DNA of 64,000 bases from Flavobacteriales bacterium (lineage in GTDB: Bacteria; Bacteroidota; Bacteroidia; Flavobacteriales; Schleiferiaceae): contig PAND01000005.1 of NCBI GenBank assembly GCA_002707525.1, positions 1 to 64,000 of the forward strand, given 5' to 3'. The notes under the pieces are model-generated. The model was not told the origin of the DNA, did not search any database, and was given only the letters and a program-made list of their open reading frames with translations. Of the stretch, positions 7,796 through 16,058 are shown in pieces (position 1 is the first letter of the stretch; every line of letters begins with the position of its first letter). The position numbers were made by a program, and so were the translations under genes.

Positions 7796-9166
7796 ATGAA
7801 AAGATTTTTACTACAACTAACACTAGTTATTCCAACATTCTTGTCTGCTCAATTTGCTTATGAAGGACCTATCCCTCCTATAACTAGTGGTTATGGTGCT
7901 TTTGGGGATTCAACATTTACAAGTCAATTCTTTTATCTAGCTCCAGATACAACATTAGAATGTCAAGATACCATTCACGGCATAATCACCTTTCCAAACG
8001 GGATTCATTCTCCACGCCCTGTGGTTTTTAGGTTCCCCGGTGCCTCTAATGAAAATTTGAGCGACAGTGTATATTTCAGGGAGAGTCAATTTTATAGGGA
8101 ATTCGTAGCAAGCCATGGATACGTGAGTGTAACTATGCAGTGGAACTACGATAACAGTAATAATTACGGTTGTGCTTATCAAATGGTTCAAGAAATGGCT
8201 AGGCTCCATGCAGATAAAATAGATACTACACGTGTTGGTATACACGGGATGAGTGCGGGAGCAGCCATGAGTAATTGGATCAGTCTTAAAAAATTCGCGA
8301 CAGACGGTTGGGGATCCAACGGCAGGTTTGTTTGGCCAGATGCAGGGGCAAGTTTTATTGGATTCAGCAATGATTGGCCAAATGATATTGCCACTCAGAC
8401 AGATAGCGGCCTTGCCGCCATGCCAGATGACGTATTATACCTGATGACATTGTCAGACTGGGACCAAGTACCAGATCCTAGAACTTGCATAGACATGTAT
8501 AATTTTATGGGAGTGCCTGATTCGAATAAAGAATTCATGATTATTCGTGGGGACACCGTCAATAATTATGTCTACTGGGCTACTCATTTCACTACAAACA
8601 CCTATGATAATGATTCAAGCCAATTCAGTGTCTATGTCACTAAAAATGATGCTTTAGATTATTGGTTGGGTACACGCCTGCTTCACAGCCTTATGGAAGC
8701 GGCATGGAACGGCGATACCGCAGCAAGGAGGATATGTATGGGTAATGGAGACCCCACACAAACGACCATAGCCGGTGGCGCAATGAGGGGACCAATAGTT
8801 ACAGATCAACCTTGGATGACCATGTTTGCCTCATGGAATTCGGGTCAAGGTTATATGAATGCGTGCACTGTTCCTTGGAATATGCGTCAATACGTAACCG
8901 CTGATGCTTGTTTCAATCTAAGCGTACCTGAAATTGACCAGCACCCTCGCTTGAAAATTTATCCCAATCCTGCAGTATCTAACAGGCCTATAACTCTGGA
9001 GAGTACGATTGAAATCAGTCATATCAAGGTCATAGATGATCTTGGCCGTATGGTTGCAGAGTTTGATGAGCACGTGATAGAACTGCCTCAAAGTGGTCAA
9101 TATTTTCTAGGCATAACCTTTAGCAACGGGGAGCGAACGGCCACTAAATTGCTCATAACCGAATAA
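7796..9166 (+). CDS. T9SS-secreted alpha/beta hydrolase-like protein, copy 2
   Basis: A 456-residue paralogue of the preceding gene, starting 9 bases after its stop. It has the same plan: signal peptide (MKRFLLQLTLVIPTFLSAQ), the shared opening FAYEGPIPPITSGYGAFG, nucleophile elbow GMSAGAA (about residue 152), shared WGSNGRFVWPDAGASFIG and MGVPDSNKEF blocks, and a sorting domain beginning LKIYPNPAV. By eye roughly half the residues match copy 1, with divergence concentrated in the N-terminal third, so the duplication is old. A strong terminator follows at 9186. Both copies keep the nucleophile Ser, so both are probably active. Confidence 0.78.
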   Translation: MKRFLLQLTLVIPTFLSAQFAYEGPIPPITSGYGAFGDSTFTSQFFYLAPDTTLECQDTIHGIITFPNGIHSPRPVVFRFPGASNENLSDSVYFRESQFYREFVASHGYVSVTMQWNYDNSNNYGCAYQMVQEMARLHADKIDTTRVGIHGMSAGAAMSNWISLKKFATDGWGSNGRFVWPDAGASFIGFSNDWPNDIATQTDSGLAAMPDDVLYLMTLSDWDQVPDPRTCIDMYNFMGVPDSNKEFMIIRGDTVNNYVYWATHFTTNTYDNDSSQFSVYVTKNDALDYWLGTRLLHSLMEAAWNGDTAARRICMGNGDPTQTTIAGGAMRGPIVTDQPWMTMFASWNSGQGYMNACTVPWNMRQYVTADACFNLSVPEIDQHPRLKIYPNPAVSNRPITLESTIEISHIKVIDDLGRMVAEFDEHVIELPQSGQYFLGITFSNGERTATKLLITE

Positions 9167-9185
9167 CACTCGCCAACACTACGCT

Positions 9186-9214
9186 AAGACCCGCATTTTG
9201 CGGGTCTTTTTTTT
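9186..9214 (+). terminator. Intrinsic terminator
   Basis: Arms AAGACCCGCA and TGCGGGTCTT with a 4-base loop are followed by a run of T. It ends the secreted-hydrolase operon. Its T-run touches the GTG at 9221 that would otherwise be the longest start of alkB. Confidence 0.92.
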
Positions 9215-9241
9215 ATTTTAGTGGAAATATTTACTTCCACT

Positions 9242-10252
9242 ATGGGGAAATTCAGGTATTTATTTGTCTATACCTTACCGGTCCTTGCCATTATTAGCTT
9301 TCATTCACACGGAATTTGGTCCTACCTTCCCGTACTTGAAGCTTTTGTTCTGATCCCTATAATAGAGCTTATCACAAAACCCAACGTCACGAACTTAAGG
9401 GAAGAGAATCGTCTTGAGTTGAAAGACAACAGATACTATTTGTGGGCATTGCGAATTTCTATTCCAATACAAATATTTTGTGGTATTTATATGCTGTACC
9501 ACATTGATGGAGATATGGATGTGACCACAAGAATGGGCAGAGTTCTTTCTTACGGCGTTTTATGCGGGGTTATGGGAATTAACATTGCTCACGAATTGGG
9601 ACATAAAACAAATAGCTTAGACCAATTCCTAGCAAAAGTGCTTCTTACTACAACCCTCTACACTCATTTTTATATAGAGCACAATTACGGACATCACAAA
9701 AATGTGGGAACCCCTGAGGATGCTTCAACTGCTCGCAAGGGTGAATGGGTTTATCTATTCTGGATCAGGTCCATTGTGATGAGTTACCTCAGCGCATGGC
9801 GGATTGGTATTAAGCGCAGTAAAGGACGTATTCTAAGAAACGAGATGATGTATTACACCTTGGTACAACTAGCATTATTATTCACTATTAATAATCTTTT
9901 TGGAGGTACTGTGCTCATTGGGTTTATTGGGGCAAGTATCACGGGTTGGCTATTGCTAGAAACCGTTCAATACATTGAACATTATGGACTGATCAGAAAG
10001 AAATCGAGCACGTTTAGATACGAAAATGTTGAACCGCGGCACAGTTGGAATTCTAATCACATGTGGGGACGAGCCATTCTATTTGAACTGAGCAGGCACA
10101 GTGACCACCATTATCTGCCAAATAAAGGTTATCCCCTTTTGGATCACCACGAAGAGAGTCCCCAACTACCCACAGGATACCCTGGAATGATGCTATTAAG
10201 CCTAATTCCACCGCTTTACATGCATATAGTGGATGCAAAGATTCATCACTAA
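9242..10252 (+). CDS. alkB: Alkane 1-monooxygenase (AlkB), membrane di-iron hydroxylase
   Basis: A 336-residue integral-membrane enzyme that hydroxylates the terminal carbon of medium-chain alkanes using rubredoxin electrons and a di-iron centre. All the histidine boxes are present: HELGHK (residues 117-122), EHNYGHH (146-152), ELSRHSDHH (about 282-290), plus the AlkB-specific YIEHYGLIR (about 244-252), which separates it from fatty acid desaturases. About six membrane helices are visible. I start at ATG 9242; the GTG at 9221 would place the leader inside the terminator. No rubredoxin or rubredoxin reductase gene is in the window. It overlaps the convergent gene by 4 bases at the stop codons. 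Confidence 0.9.
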   Translation: MGKFRYLFVYTLPVLAIISFHSHGIWSYLPVLEAFVLIPIIELITKPNVTNLREENRLELKDNRYYLWALRISIPIQIFCGIYMLYHIDGDMDVTTRMGRVLSYGVLCGVMGINIAHELGHKTNSLDQFLAKVLLTTTLYTHFYIEHNYGHHKNVGTPEDASTARKGEWVYLFWIRSIVMSYLSAWRIGIKRSKGRILRNEMMYYTLVQLALLFTINNLFGGTVLIGFIGASITGWLLLETVQYIEHYGLIRKKSSTFRYENVEPRHSWNSNHMWGRAILFELSRHSDHHYLPNKGYPLLDHHEESPQLPTGYPGMMLLSLIPPLYMHIVDAKIHH

Positions 10253-11124
10253 GAATCAGGATTTTGCAATAACTTATAACGATTATGAATGGCGAGCATT
10301 CCTACTCCAAAGGCAACACCCAATAGAATGAGACTTTGACTTAGCAAACCTTCAGCAGTAAAGGAAAGTTTCAATAAAACTGTAGAAATAACAAACGAAG
10401 AATTTCTTATGATTACCGGAAAATTATCCGTGTAAAGCAGCGAAAGCAATAAAATAATCACATCTGAAACAATCAAGAAATTATAAAATTCTTCAAAGAA
10501 GATGTCGTTCACAGCAATCACATTTGCTTGCTCAATGTGGTTAAATGTGGGGACTACCCAATCAATGAAACTTTGTACACCAAGCACCACAAAAACAACA
10601 AAAAGAAGTAATGACAAATAATGCTTTGATTTGACAAATTGCTTCAATTTGATTCCTAGTTCTTTTTGTTCTTGAGCCTCAAATTCCGCGTACTTGAGGG
10701 TCCCGCTTAATTTGTAGAACCAATAGATCAAAACGAATAATAAGAATACGCTTAACAGATCTACTGAAAAAGCAATATTATGCTGGCTCATCCAAAACTT
10801 TTCTTGCAGATCAAGTACAGCCATGTCTTTAAACAATCCACGAATTAATATCAAAGCTATTACCTCATATTGCTTTGCTATATACAGCGTGGTGCTCCTT
10901 CGAAGGTAATAGATCATCAAGTATGCCTCATAAACAAGTAGAATACTAAACGGAGTATAAATGGCGCTTATGGGATCTTTTAATAAACCTGCCTCCATAC
11001 CGCCGGGGATATACGCCCGAAGTAGATGAAGTATCAGGTGAAAAATGAAACTAAAAATGGCTGCATACAACATCCATTTACCTAAAGTTTTTCTGAAATT
11101 ATATGTGAATACAGACATCTTCAT
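10249..11124 (-). CDS. Multi-pass membrane protein, function unknown
   Basis: A 291-residue protein with about seven predicted membrane helices, for example WMLYAAIFSFIFHLILHLL (near 17), LLSVFLLFVLIYWFYKL (near 125), YLSLLLFVVFVVLGVQSFI (near 165) and LIVSDVIILLLSLLY (near 215). A charged cytoplasmic loop (FEAQEQKELGIKLKQFVKSK) lies in the middle. No family is recognised. It is a single-gene unit, convergent with alkB (stop codons share CTAA), and the next gene is divergent. Confidence 0.7.
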   Translation of the reverse strand: MKMSVFTYNFRKTLGKWMLYAAIFSFIFHLILHLLRAYIPGGMEAGLLKDPISAIYTPFSILLVYEAYLMIYYLRRSTTLYIAKQYEVIALILIRGLFKDMAVLDLQEKFWMSQHNIAFSVDLLSVFLLFVLIYWFYKLSGTLKYAEFEAQEQKELGIKLKQFVKSKHYLSLLLFVVFVVLGVQSFIDWVVPTFNHIEQANVIAVNDIFFEEFYNFLIVSDVIILLLSLLYTDNFPVIIRNSSFVISTVLLKLSFTAEGLLSQSLILLGVAFGVGMLAIHNRYKLLQNPDS

Positions 11125-11224
11125 TGCAAATAATACTCAAAATCAACACATTACATTCATTTATGTTCAAATGGCCACCTTGAGCTTTTTCAATCTTGTG
11201 GTTATTTAAACTCTTCAGTATAGC

Positions 11225-11232
11225 TACCTTTG
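11225..11232 (+). promoter_or_regulatory. -7 promoter element for the ABC-F gene
   Basis: TACCTTTG fits the Bacteroidota -7 consensus TAnnTTTG and lies 21 bases before the ATG at 11254. It supports that ATG as the start. No clear -33 TTTG is seen at the usual distance. Confidence 0.5.
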
Positions 11233-11253
11233 CCGCGCATAAAAACGGCAATC

Positions 11254-12879
11254 ATGTTGAATGTTTCAAACGTTACGCTGCAATTTGGCAAGCGAGTATT
11301 ATTCGAAGACGTTAATATCAAATTCCACGGCGAAAGATGCTATGGGTTAATAGGCGCTAATGGAGCAGGTAAGTCTACATTTCTGAAAATATTAAGCAGT
11401 GAGGTAAGTCCGAATTCAGGTAGTGTGCATCTTGAAAGTGGGAAACGAATGTCCGTGCTGTCTCAAAATCACTTTGCCTTTGATGAAGAAACGGTATTGA
11501 ATACAGTAATACAAGGCAATGAGCCTCTTTGGAACCTTATGCAGAAAAAAGATGCAATCTACATGAAGCCTGATTTCAATGAGGAGGATGGGCTGATTGC
11601 GGCAGATTTAGAGGTTCAATTTGAAGAAATGGATGGTTGGAATGCAGAAAGTGATGCCGGTAATTTACTCAGTGGCTTGGGTATTTCTCCTAGCGATCAT
11701 CATACCTTAATGAAAGACTTACAAGGTTCTAAAAAGGTTCGCGTTCTTCTTGCTCAAGCCTTATTTGGAAACCCTGATATCCTCATCCTTGATGAGCCTA
11801 CTAACGATTTAGACCTAAAGACTATCTCTTGGCTAGAAGACTTTTTGATTGACTTTAGAAATACCGTGATTGTAGTAAGTCACGACCGACACTTTCTTGA
11901 CACAGTTTGCACACATATAGCAGATATAGACTTTAAGCGCATCAAACAATATACAGGTAATTACACCTTTTGGTACGAAAGCTCGCAATTAGCGCTTCGT
12001 CAAAGACAATCTGCCAATAAAAAAGCTGAGGATAAACGAAAAGAATTGCAAGAATTTATTTCACGATTCGCGGCCAATGCCTCCAAAAGCAAGCAAGCAA
12101 CTTCACGTAAAAAGATGTTGGATAAGATTAACGTTGATCAAATCCAAGCTTCCTCAAGAATGTATCCGGCCATTATTTTTGAACAAGAACGCGAAGCAGG
12201 CGATCAAATCTTGGAAGTTGATGGATTAGCCGCACATGACGAGCAAGGAAATATTCTATTTCAGAACTTAAGTTTCAAGCTAAATCGTGGTGATAAAGTT
12301 GCACTATTATCTGATGACCATAGAATCCTAACAGTACTCTATGAGATTCTTGCTGGAAATCAACAGCCCAGTGCAGGAACATTTGCATACGGCCAAACTA
12401 TTAAAAACGCCTATCTGCCCAATGAGAATGCAGAATTCTTTGATACCGAAGACAATCTCATGGATTGGCTTAGAGTATTTAGTCTTGAAAATAAAGACGA
12501 AGTATTTGTTAGAGGTTTCTTAGGTAAAATGCTCTTTTCAGGGGAGGAAGTTTTTAAAAGTGCAAGTGTACTTTCAGGAGGAGAAAAAGTGCGTTGTATG
12601 CTCAGTAGAATGATGCTCCAACATGCCAACTTGCTCTTTTTGGACGAACCAACGAATCACCTTGATCTTGAGAGTATTCAAGCCCTTAACAATGGTATGA
12701 AAGATTTTAAAGGAACCATGGTATTTAGTTCACATGATCATACTATCAACCAAACCGTTGCGAATAGAATCATTGAAATCTTTCCAAATGGTGTCATGGA
12801 TAAAATGGTAGAATATGATGATTACGTTAATAATGCCAAGATTAACGGCCAACGGGAACAGATGCTCAGTGTCTCATGA
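11254..12879 (+). CDS. ABC-F family ATPase (YbiT-like), ribosome-associated
   Basis: A 541-residue soluble protein with two ABC ATPase domains and no membrane part, as in translation-factor ABC-F proteins that act at the ribosomal E site. Domain 1 has an intact P-loop GANGAGKST (34-42) and Walker B LILDEPTNDLD, but its signature is LQGSKK rather than LSGG. A basic linker follows (about 250-310, RKELQEFISRF, SKQATSRKK). Domain 2 has an intact signature LSGGEKVR and Walker B LFLDEPTNHLD, but its P-loop is replaced by GDKVALLSDDHRILT with no GKS/T. The start at ATG 11254 fits the promoter element at 11225; the frame extends upstream only through a TTG. As I recall, close relatives in Flavobacteriia share this degeneracy. 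Confidence 0.88.
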   Translation: MLNVSNVTLQFGKRVLFEDVNIKFHGERCYGLIGANGAGKSTFLKILSSEVSPNSGSVHLESGKRMSVLSQNHFAFDEETVLNTVIQGNEPLWNLMQKKDAIYMKPDFNEEDGLIAADLEVQFEEMDGWNAESDAGNLLSGLGISPSDHHTLMKDLQGSKKVRVLLAQALFGNPDILILDEPTNDLDLKTISWLEDFLIDFRNTVIVVSHDRHFLDTVCTHIADIDFKRIKQYTGNYTFWYESSQLALRQRQSANKKAEDKRKELQEFISRFAANASKSKQATSRKKMLDKINVDQIQASSRMYPAIIFEQEREAGDQILEVDGLAAHDEQGNILFQNLSFKLNRGDKVALLSDDHRILTVLYEILAGNQQPSAGTFAYGQTIKNAYLPNENAEFFDTEDNLMDWLRVFSLENKDEVFVRGFLGKMLFSGEEVFKSASVLSGGEKVRCMLSRMMLQHANLLFLDEPTNHLDLESIQALNNGMKDFKGTMVFSSHDHTINQTVANRIIEIFPNGVMDKMVEYDDYVNNAKINGQREQMLSVS

Positions 12880-12950
12880 TTCAGTCATATTAGTATTTTA
12901 TAACTAAGGTTACTTTTTCCCTATTTTTCCATTAGTAAAATTTTAAAACC

Positions 12951-14189
12951 ATGAAAAGAACCTTATTACTCCTTGCTGCCGTTTTAATGACATCAGCTTC
13001 ATTCGCACAGCGAATGAAAAAAGAAAGACTAAACGTACAATACGTGCAGCCTCCTACTATTCATTTGGAGGACGGTATGGGTTTTCATAGCAACGTTATT
13101 TTAGATTACAAGGCAGAAATTGATGCTGAACTTGCAACAGCTGAAGAGGAGTACCAGCAAGCCTTGGCAGAATATCCAGAAAAAGAAGCGGCGGCAAAGG
13201 CAGTCCACGAAGAATTAGTAGCTAATTACGAACGGGACTTGGAGACATGGAATAGTAAAGGTTCATTAGGTAAAATAATTGAGAAGAAAGTACTTGAGAA
13301 CTCTAAACCGCAACCACCAAGACCTTATTATCCTCCAGCAAAGCCTCAGAAAAGAGCAGTGTCTCATCAAAAAGTTTTTAATGAGAGCCAACTATCCAGC
13401 ACGTATTGCCGAGTTGAAGGTTTAGAAGAGGATGCGGACGGAGTGGCAATAGAGGTTCATTTATTTGGTTTTGAAAATGATGACCCCGTTGTAGAGAAAA
13501 AGGAATTTAAAGAATTCAACAGCAAGACCAAACAAGAGACTACCGTAATTAAGTCTCATTGGGTATTCAATTACAGACACAGCATGACCTTGCGTGTGGT
13601 ACATCCAAATGGAAGTATCATTTTGGACGAAGTACCAAATAGTATTTCTGACTACAAGAAATTTGAAAGTGCGCTTGAAAAGCGGAGCTATCCGTCAACA
13701 AATTCAAACACATTTATTGAAAAGCTTCAGAACACCAGCGTTGAGAATAATTTAAAAACCATACAATGGTTAATCAATGATAAATTAGGTACTACAGAGC
13801 AAGCAAGAGATATTGAAGTGGTCTATGTAAATAACAAGAAGGGCAATTACGGCGACCTAGAAAATGCTATGTTTGATGCTAAAGAAGGTTACGGTATGTT
13901 ACTATCAAGACCTGAAGAAGCAAAGGAAAAACTGCAAAGTGCTATTCAAACATGGGAAGCTGCCCTTGAAGAGAGTGATATGGATGATAAAAAGGCCCGC
14001 ATCAACAAAAAAGTAGTTCCGGATTTATACAATAACGTTATCCTTGCCGCAATTTTAGTTCAAGATTTTGATAAAGCAGATGATCACTACAGTGCAACGC
14101 TAAGGTTGGACTTTGCAAACCGAGATGAGAGTAATTTAAACGAATTGAAACTCCTTAATGACGATTTAAGAGAGCGCCACGAAAAGTAA
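12951..14189 (+). CDS. Secreted protein with coiled-coil and helical-repeat regions, function unknown
   Basis: A 412-residue protein with signal peptide MKRTLLLLAAVLMTSASFA then Q. Residues about 50-110 are highly charged and helical (AELATAEEEYQQALAEYPEKEAAAK, cut here into its acidic repeats), followed by a proline-rich stretch (KPQPPRPYYPPAKP, near 120). A beta-rich middle (about 145-230) precedes a C-terminal helical region with TPR-like spacing (DAKEGYGMLLSRPEEAKEKL, then NNVILAAILVQDFDKADDHY). No catalytic motif is seen. It stands alone: 71 bases separate it from the ABC-F gene and a terminator follows at 14215. Confidence 0.65.
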   Translation: MKRTLLLLAAVLMTSASFAQRMKKERLNVQYVQPPTIHLEDGMGFHSNVILDYKAEIDAELATAEEEYQQALAEYPEKEAAAKAVHEELVANYERDLETWNSKGSLGKIIEKKVLENSKPQPPRPYYPPAKPQKRAVSHQKVFNESQLSSTYCRVEGLEEDADGVAIEVHLFGFENDDPVVEKKEFKEFNSKTKQETTVIKSHWVFNYRHSMTLRVVHPNGSIILDEVPNSISDYKKFESALEKRSYPSTNSNTFIEKLQNTSVENNLKTIQWLINDKLGTTEQARDIEVVYVNNKKGNYGDLENAMFDAKEGYGMLLSRPEEAKEKLQSAIQTWEAALEESDMDDKKARINKKVVPDLYNNVILAAILVQDFDKADDHYSATLRLDFANRDESNLNELKLLNDDLRERHEK

Positions 14190-14214
14190 GTGCGGTGATT
14201 TCTTGAATTGTTTG

Positions 14215-14247
14215 AAAGCCATCCCATAAGGATGGCTTTTTCTTTTT
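14215..14247 (+). terminator. Intrinsic terminator
   Basis: Arms AAAGCCATCC (14215-14224) and GGATGGCTTT (14230-14239) with a 5-base loop are followed by a T-rich run. It separates the secreted helical protein gene from the SulP gene. Confidence 0.9.
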
Positions 14248-14255
14248 ATTCCCCT

Positions 14256-14263
14256 TACTTTTG
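14256..14263 (+). promoter_or_regulatory. -7 promoter element for the SulP transporter gene
   Basis: TACTTTTG matches TAnnTTTG and lies 25 bases before the ATG at 14289, immediately after the preceding terminator. Confidence 0.5.
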
Positions 14264-14288
14264 CCGACTTCTAACACTCTTATACATC

Positions 14289-15896
14289 ATGAAGAAATTC
14301 TTCAACAACTTCGTAGGCAATCCCAAGAATGACATATTATCCGGTATAACCGTTGCTTTGGCTTTAGTTCCTGAAGCCGTTGCTTTTGCGTTTGTTGCAG
14401 GAATTGATCCCATAGTGGGCCTATATGGTGCCTTTATGATGGGGTTGATTACTTCGCTATTTGGCGGGCGTCCCGGTATGATATCAGGTGCTACTGGAGC
14501 AATGGCAGTAGTAATGGTGCATATTATCCAAAAAGGAAATGAAGTAGGTACAGAGGCTGCCATGGACAATCTTGGTTTGAGCTGGCTATTCATTACCCTA
14601 CTCCTTGTAGGTTGTATTCAAATATTAGCAGGGCTTTTTAGGCTTGGAAAATTTGTCCGACTTATTCCACACCCGGTAATGATGGGATTCGTTAATGGAC
14701 TTGCTATAGTCATATTTCTTAGTCAATTGGGGATGTTTACCAGAGTGATTGATGGACAGAAGAGCTGGATTCAAGGTGCGGAACTTTATACTATGTTAAG
14801 CCTAGTGGGTTTAACCATGCTCATTATGTGGCTCCTTCCAAAGGTCACTAAAGTGATACCCGCTGCACTTACCGGTATCATTGTAGTTGCAGCTATTGCT
14901 ATTGGAGGAGGATTTGAAGTCAGTACTGTAGGTTCATTTATTCGTGAAGGAGGGGGAGATGGCCTGCAAGCGGGGCTTCCTACGCTACAACTTGGAATAT
15001 TTGATGTGTTACATACTATGGAAGGGCATTGGTCAACCGTATTTTCAACGGCCTTTCTTCTTGCTGCTATTGGCCTAATTGAATCATTGATGACCCTAAA
15101 TCTAGTAGACGATTTAACTGAAACACGCGGATCTGGCAATAGGGAATGTGTTGCTCAAGGAAGTGCAAACCTTATTAACGGCTTATTTGGCGGTATGGGA
15201 GGATGTGCCATGATTGGGCAAAGCATCATTAATGTGAACTCTGGAGGACGGGGACGTTTATCTGGAGTGGTAGCAGCTTTGGGTCTATTATCATTCATCT
15301 TATTTGGTGCTCCTTTGATTGAGCAAATTCCTATAGCCGCTCTTGTTGGCGTGATGTTCATGGTAGTCATTGGTACCTTCGCATGGTCTAGTTTTAGGAT
15401 AATTGCTAAAATTCCAATTGCAGATGCCTTTGTTTTGATTGCAGTAAGTGCCATAACAGTTTGGCAAGATTTAGCCATTGCAGTAATTGCAGGTGTTATC
15501 ATGAGTGCCTTAAAGTTTGCTTGGGACAATGCGGTGCGCATTCGTGCAAGAAAAAGAATCAAAGAAGATGGGACTAAAGTGTATGAAATTTGGGGTCCCC
15601 TTTTCTTTGGTTCTACGCAGAGCTTTGCCAGCAAGTTTGATGTGAAAAATGATCCTAAAAAAATAGAAATCGATTTTATGGAATCAAGGGTTAGCGATCA
15701 TAGTGGCATTGAAGCTCTTGAACGGATGATAGACAAATATCTGGATAGCGGAAAGGATATACTATTAACTCATCTTAGCCCAGATTGCCAGATTCTACTC
15801 AACAAGGCAAATCCGAATTTTGGTAAATACATCCAAAGTTCCATAGAAGATCCTAGATACCATGTGGTCACCGACCTCATGGATGCGGAAGTTTAA
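14289..15896 (+). CDS. SulP (SLC26) family anion transporter with STAS domain
   Basis: A 535-residue inner-membrane protein. The ATG at 14289 (MKKFFNNFVGNPKNDILSG) is used because the upstream frame runs through the terminator. SulP marks are the N-terminal DILSGITVALALVPEAVAFA, GLYGAFMMGLITSLFGGRPGMISGATGAM, the HPVMMGFVNGLA block and the MGGCAMIGQSIINVNSGGRG block of the core. About twelve membrane segments precede a C-terminal STAS domain (about 435-535) with VSDHSGIEALERM, the usual Asp/Ser helix region. The family carries sulfate, bicarbonate or dicarboxylates; the substrate is not decided by the sequence. It is a single-gene unit. Confidence 0.9.
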   Translation: MKKFFNNFVGNPKNDILSGITVALALVPEAVAFAFVAGIDPIVGLYGAFMMGLITSLFGGRPGMISGATGAMAVVMVHIIQKGNEVGTEAAMDNLGLSWLFITLLLVGCIQILAGLFRLGKFVRLIPHPVMMGFVNGLAIVIFLSQLGMFTRVIDGQKSWIQGAELYTMLSLVGLTMLIMWLLPKVTKVIPAALTGIIVVAAIAIGGGFEVSTVGSFIREGGGDGLQAGLPTLQLGIFDVLHTMEGHWSTVFSTAFLLAAIGLIESLMTLNLVDDLTETRGSGNRECVAQGSANLINGLFGGMGGCAMIGQSIINVNSGGRGRLSGVVAALGLLSFILFGAPLIEQIPIAALVGVMFMVVIGTFAWSSFRIIAKIPIADAFVLIAVSAITVWQDLAIAVIAGVIMSALKFAWDNAVRIRARKRIKEDGTKVYEIWGPLFFGSTQSFASKFDVKNDPKKIEIDFMESRVSDHSGIEALERMIDKYLDSGKDILLTHLSPDCQILLNKANPNFGKYIQSSIEDPRYHVVTDLMDAEV

Positions 15897-15962
15897 TCGC
15901 CGGTTTCACTGCATTTAGTCAGGGTTGCTCACTTTATACTATGTGCAAAAAAACCAATTTAT

Positions 15963-16050
15963 AGCGTTAAAAACTTATTTAGAACAGGGTTTATTGAGTG
16001 TTTTTACTTATTTTTGCGTCTTATTTTACTACGCAACCACTTTTAACGCT
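15963..16050. repeat. 10-base inverted repeat flanking the LruC gene promoter
   Basis: AGCGTTAAAA (15963-15972) and TTTTAACGCT (16041-16050) are exact inverted copies, 68 bases apart. Similar sequence continues outside the arms (ATTTATAGCG on the left, CGCTAAAT on the right, equal apart from a 2-base insertion). The -7 element at 16009 lies between them and the ATG is 8 bases after the right arm. It may be a pair of half-operators or a looped site. Confidence 0.5.
16009..16016 (+). promoter_or_regulatory. -7 promoter element for the LruC lipoprotein gene
   Basis: TATTTTTG matches TAnnTTTG and lies 42 bases before ATG 16059. Just after it, TTGCG (16014-16018) and CGCAA (16032-16036) form a further small inverted repeat in the expected leader. 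Confidence 0.4.
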
Positions 16051-16058
16051 AAATCCTC

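Noticed and set aside
9221-9241. GTG 9221 as the start of alkB
   Set aside because: The region up to 9214 is the T-run of a strong terminator, and the protein begins its first helix sensibly at ATG 9242.
9242-10252. Fatty acid desaturase instead of AlkB
   Set aside because: The desaturase superfamily also has three His boxes, but the YIEHYGLIR and EHNYGHHKNVGTPEDAS sequences are specific to alkane hydroxylases.
15155-15634. Long open frame on the minus strand inside the SulP gene (also 14786-15139, 60472-60984 in the SLC13 gene and others)
   Set aside because: These lie antisense to clear membrane-protein genes, have no recognisable domain, signal or promoter, and their composition (Pro, Ile, Ala, Thr rich) is what the reverse complement of membrane-helix codons gives.
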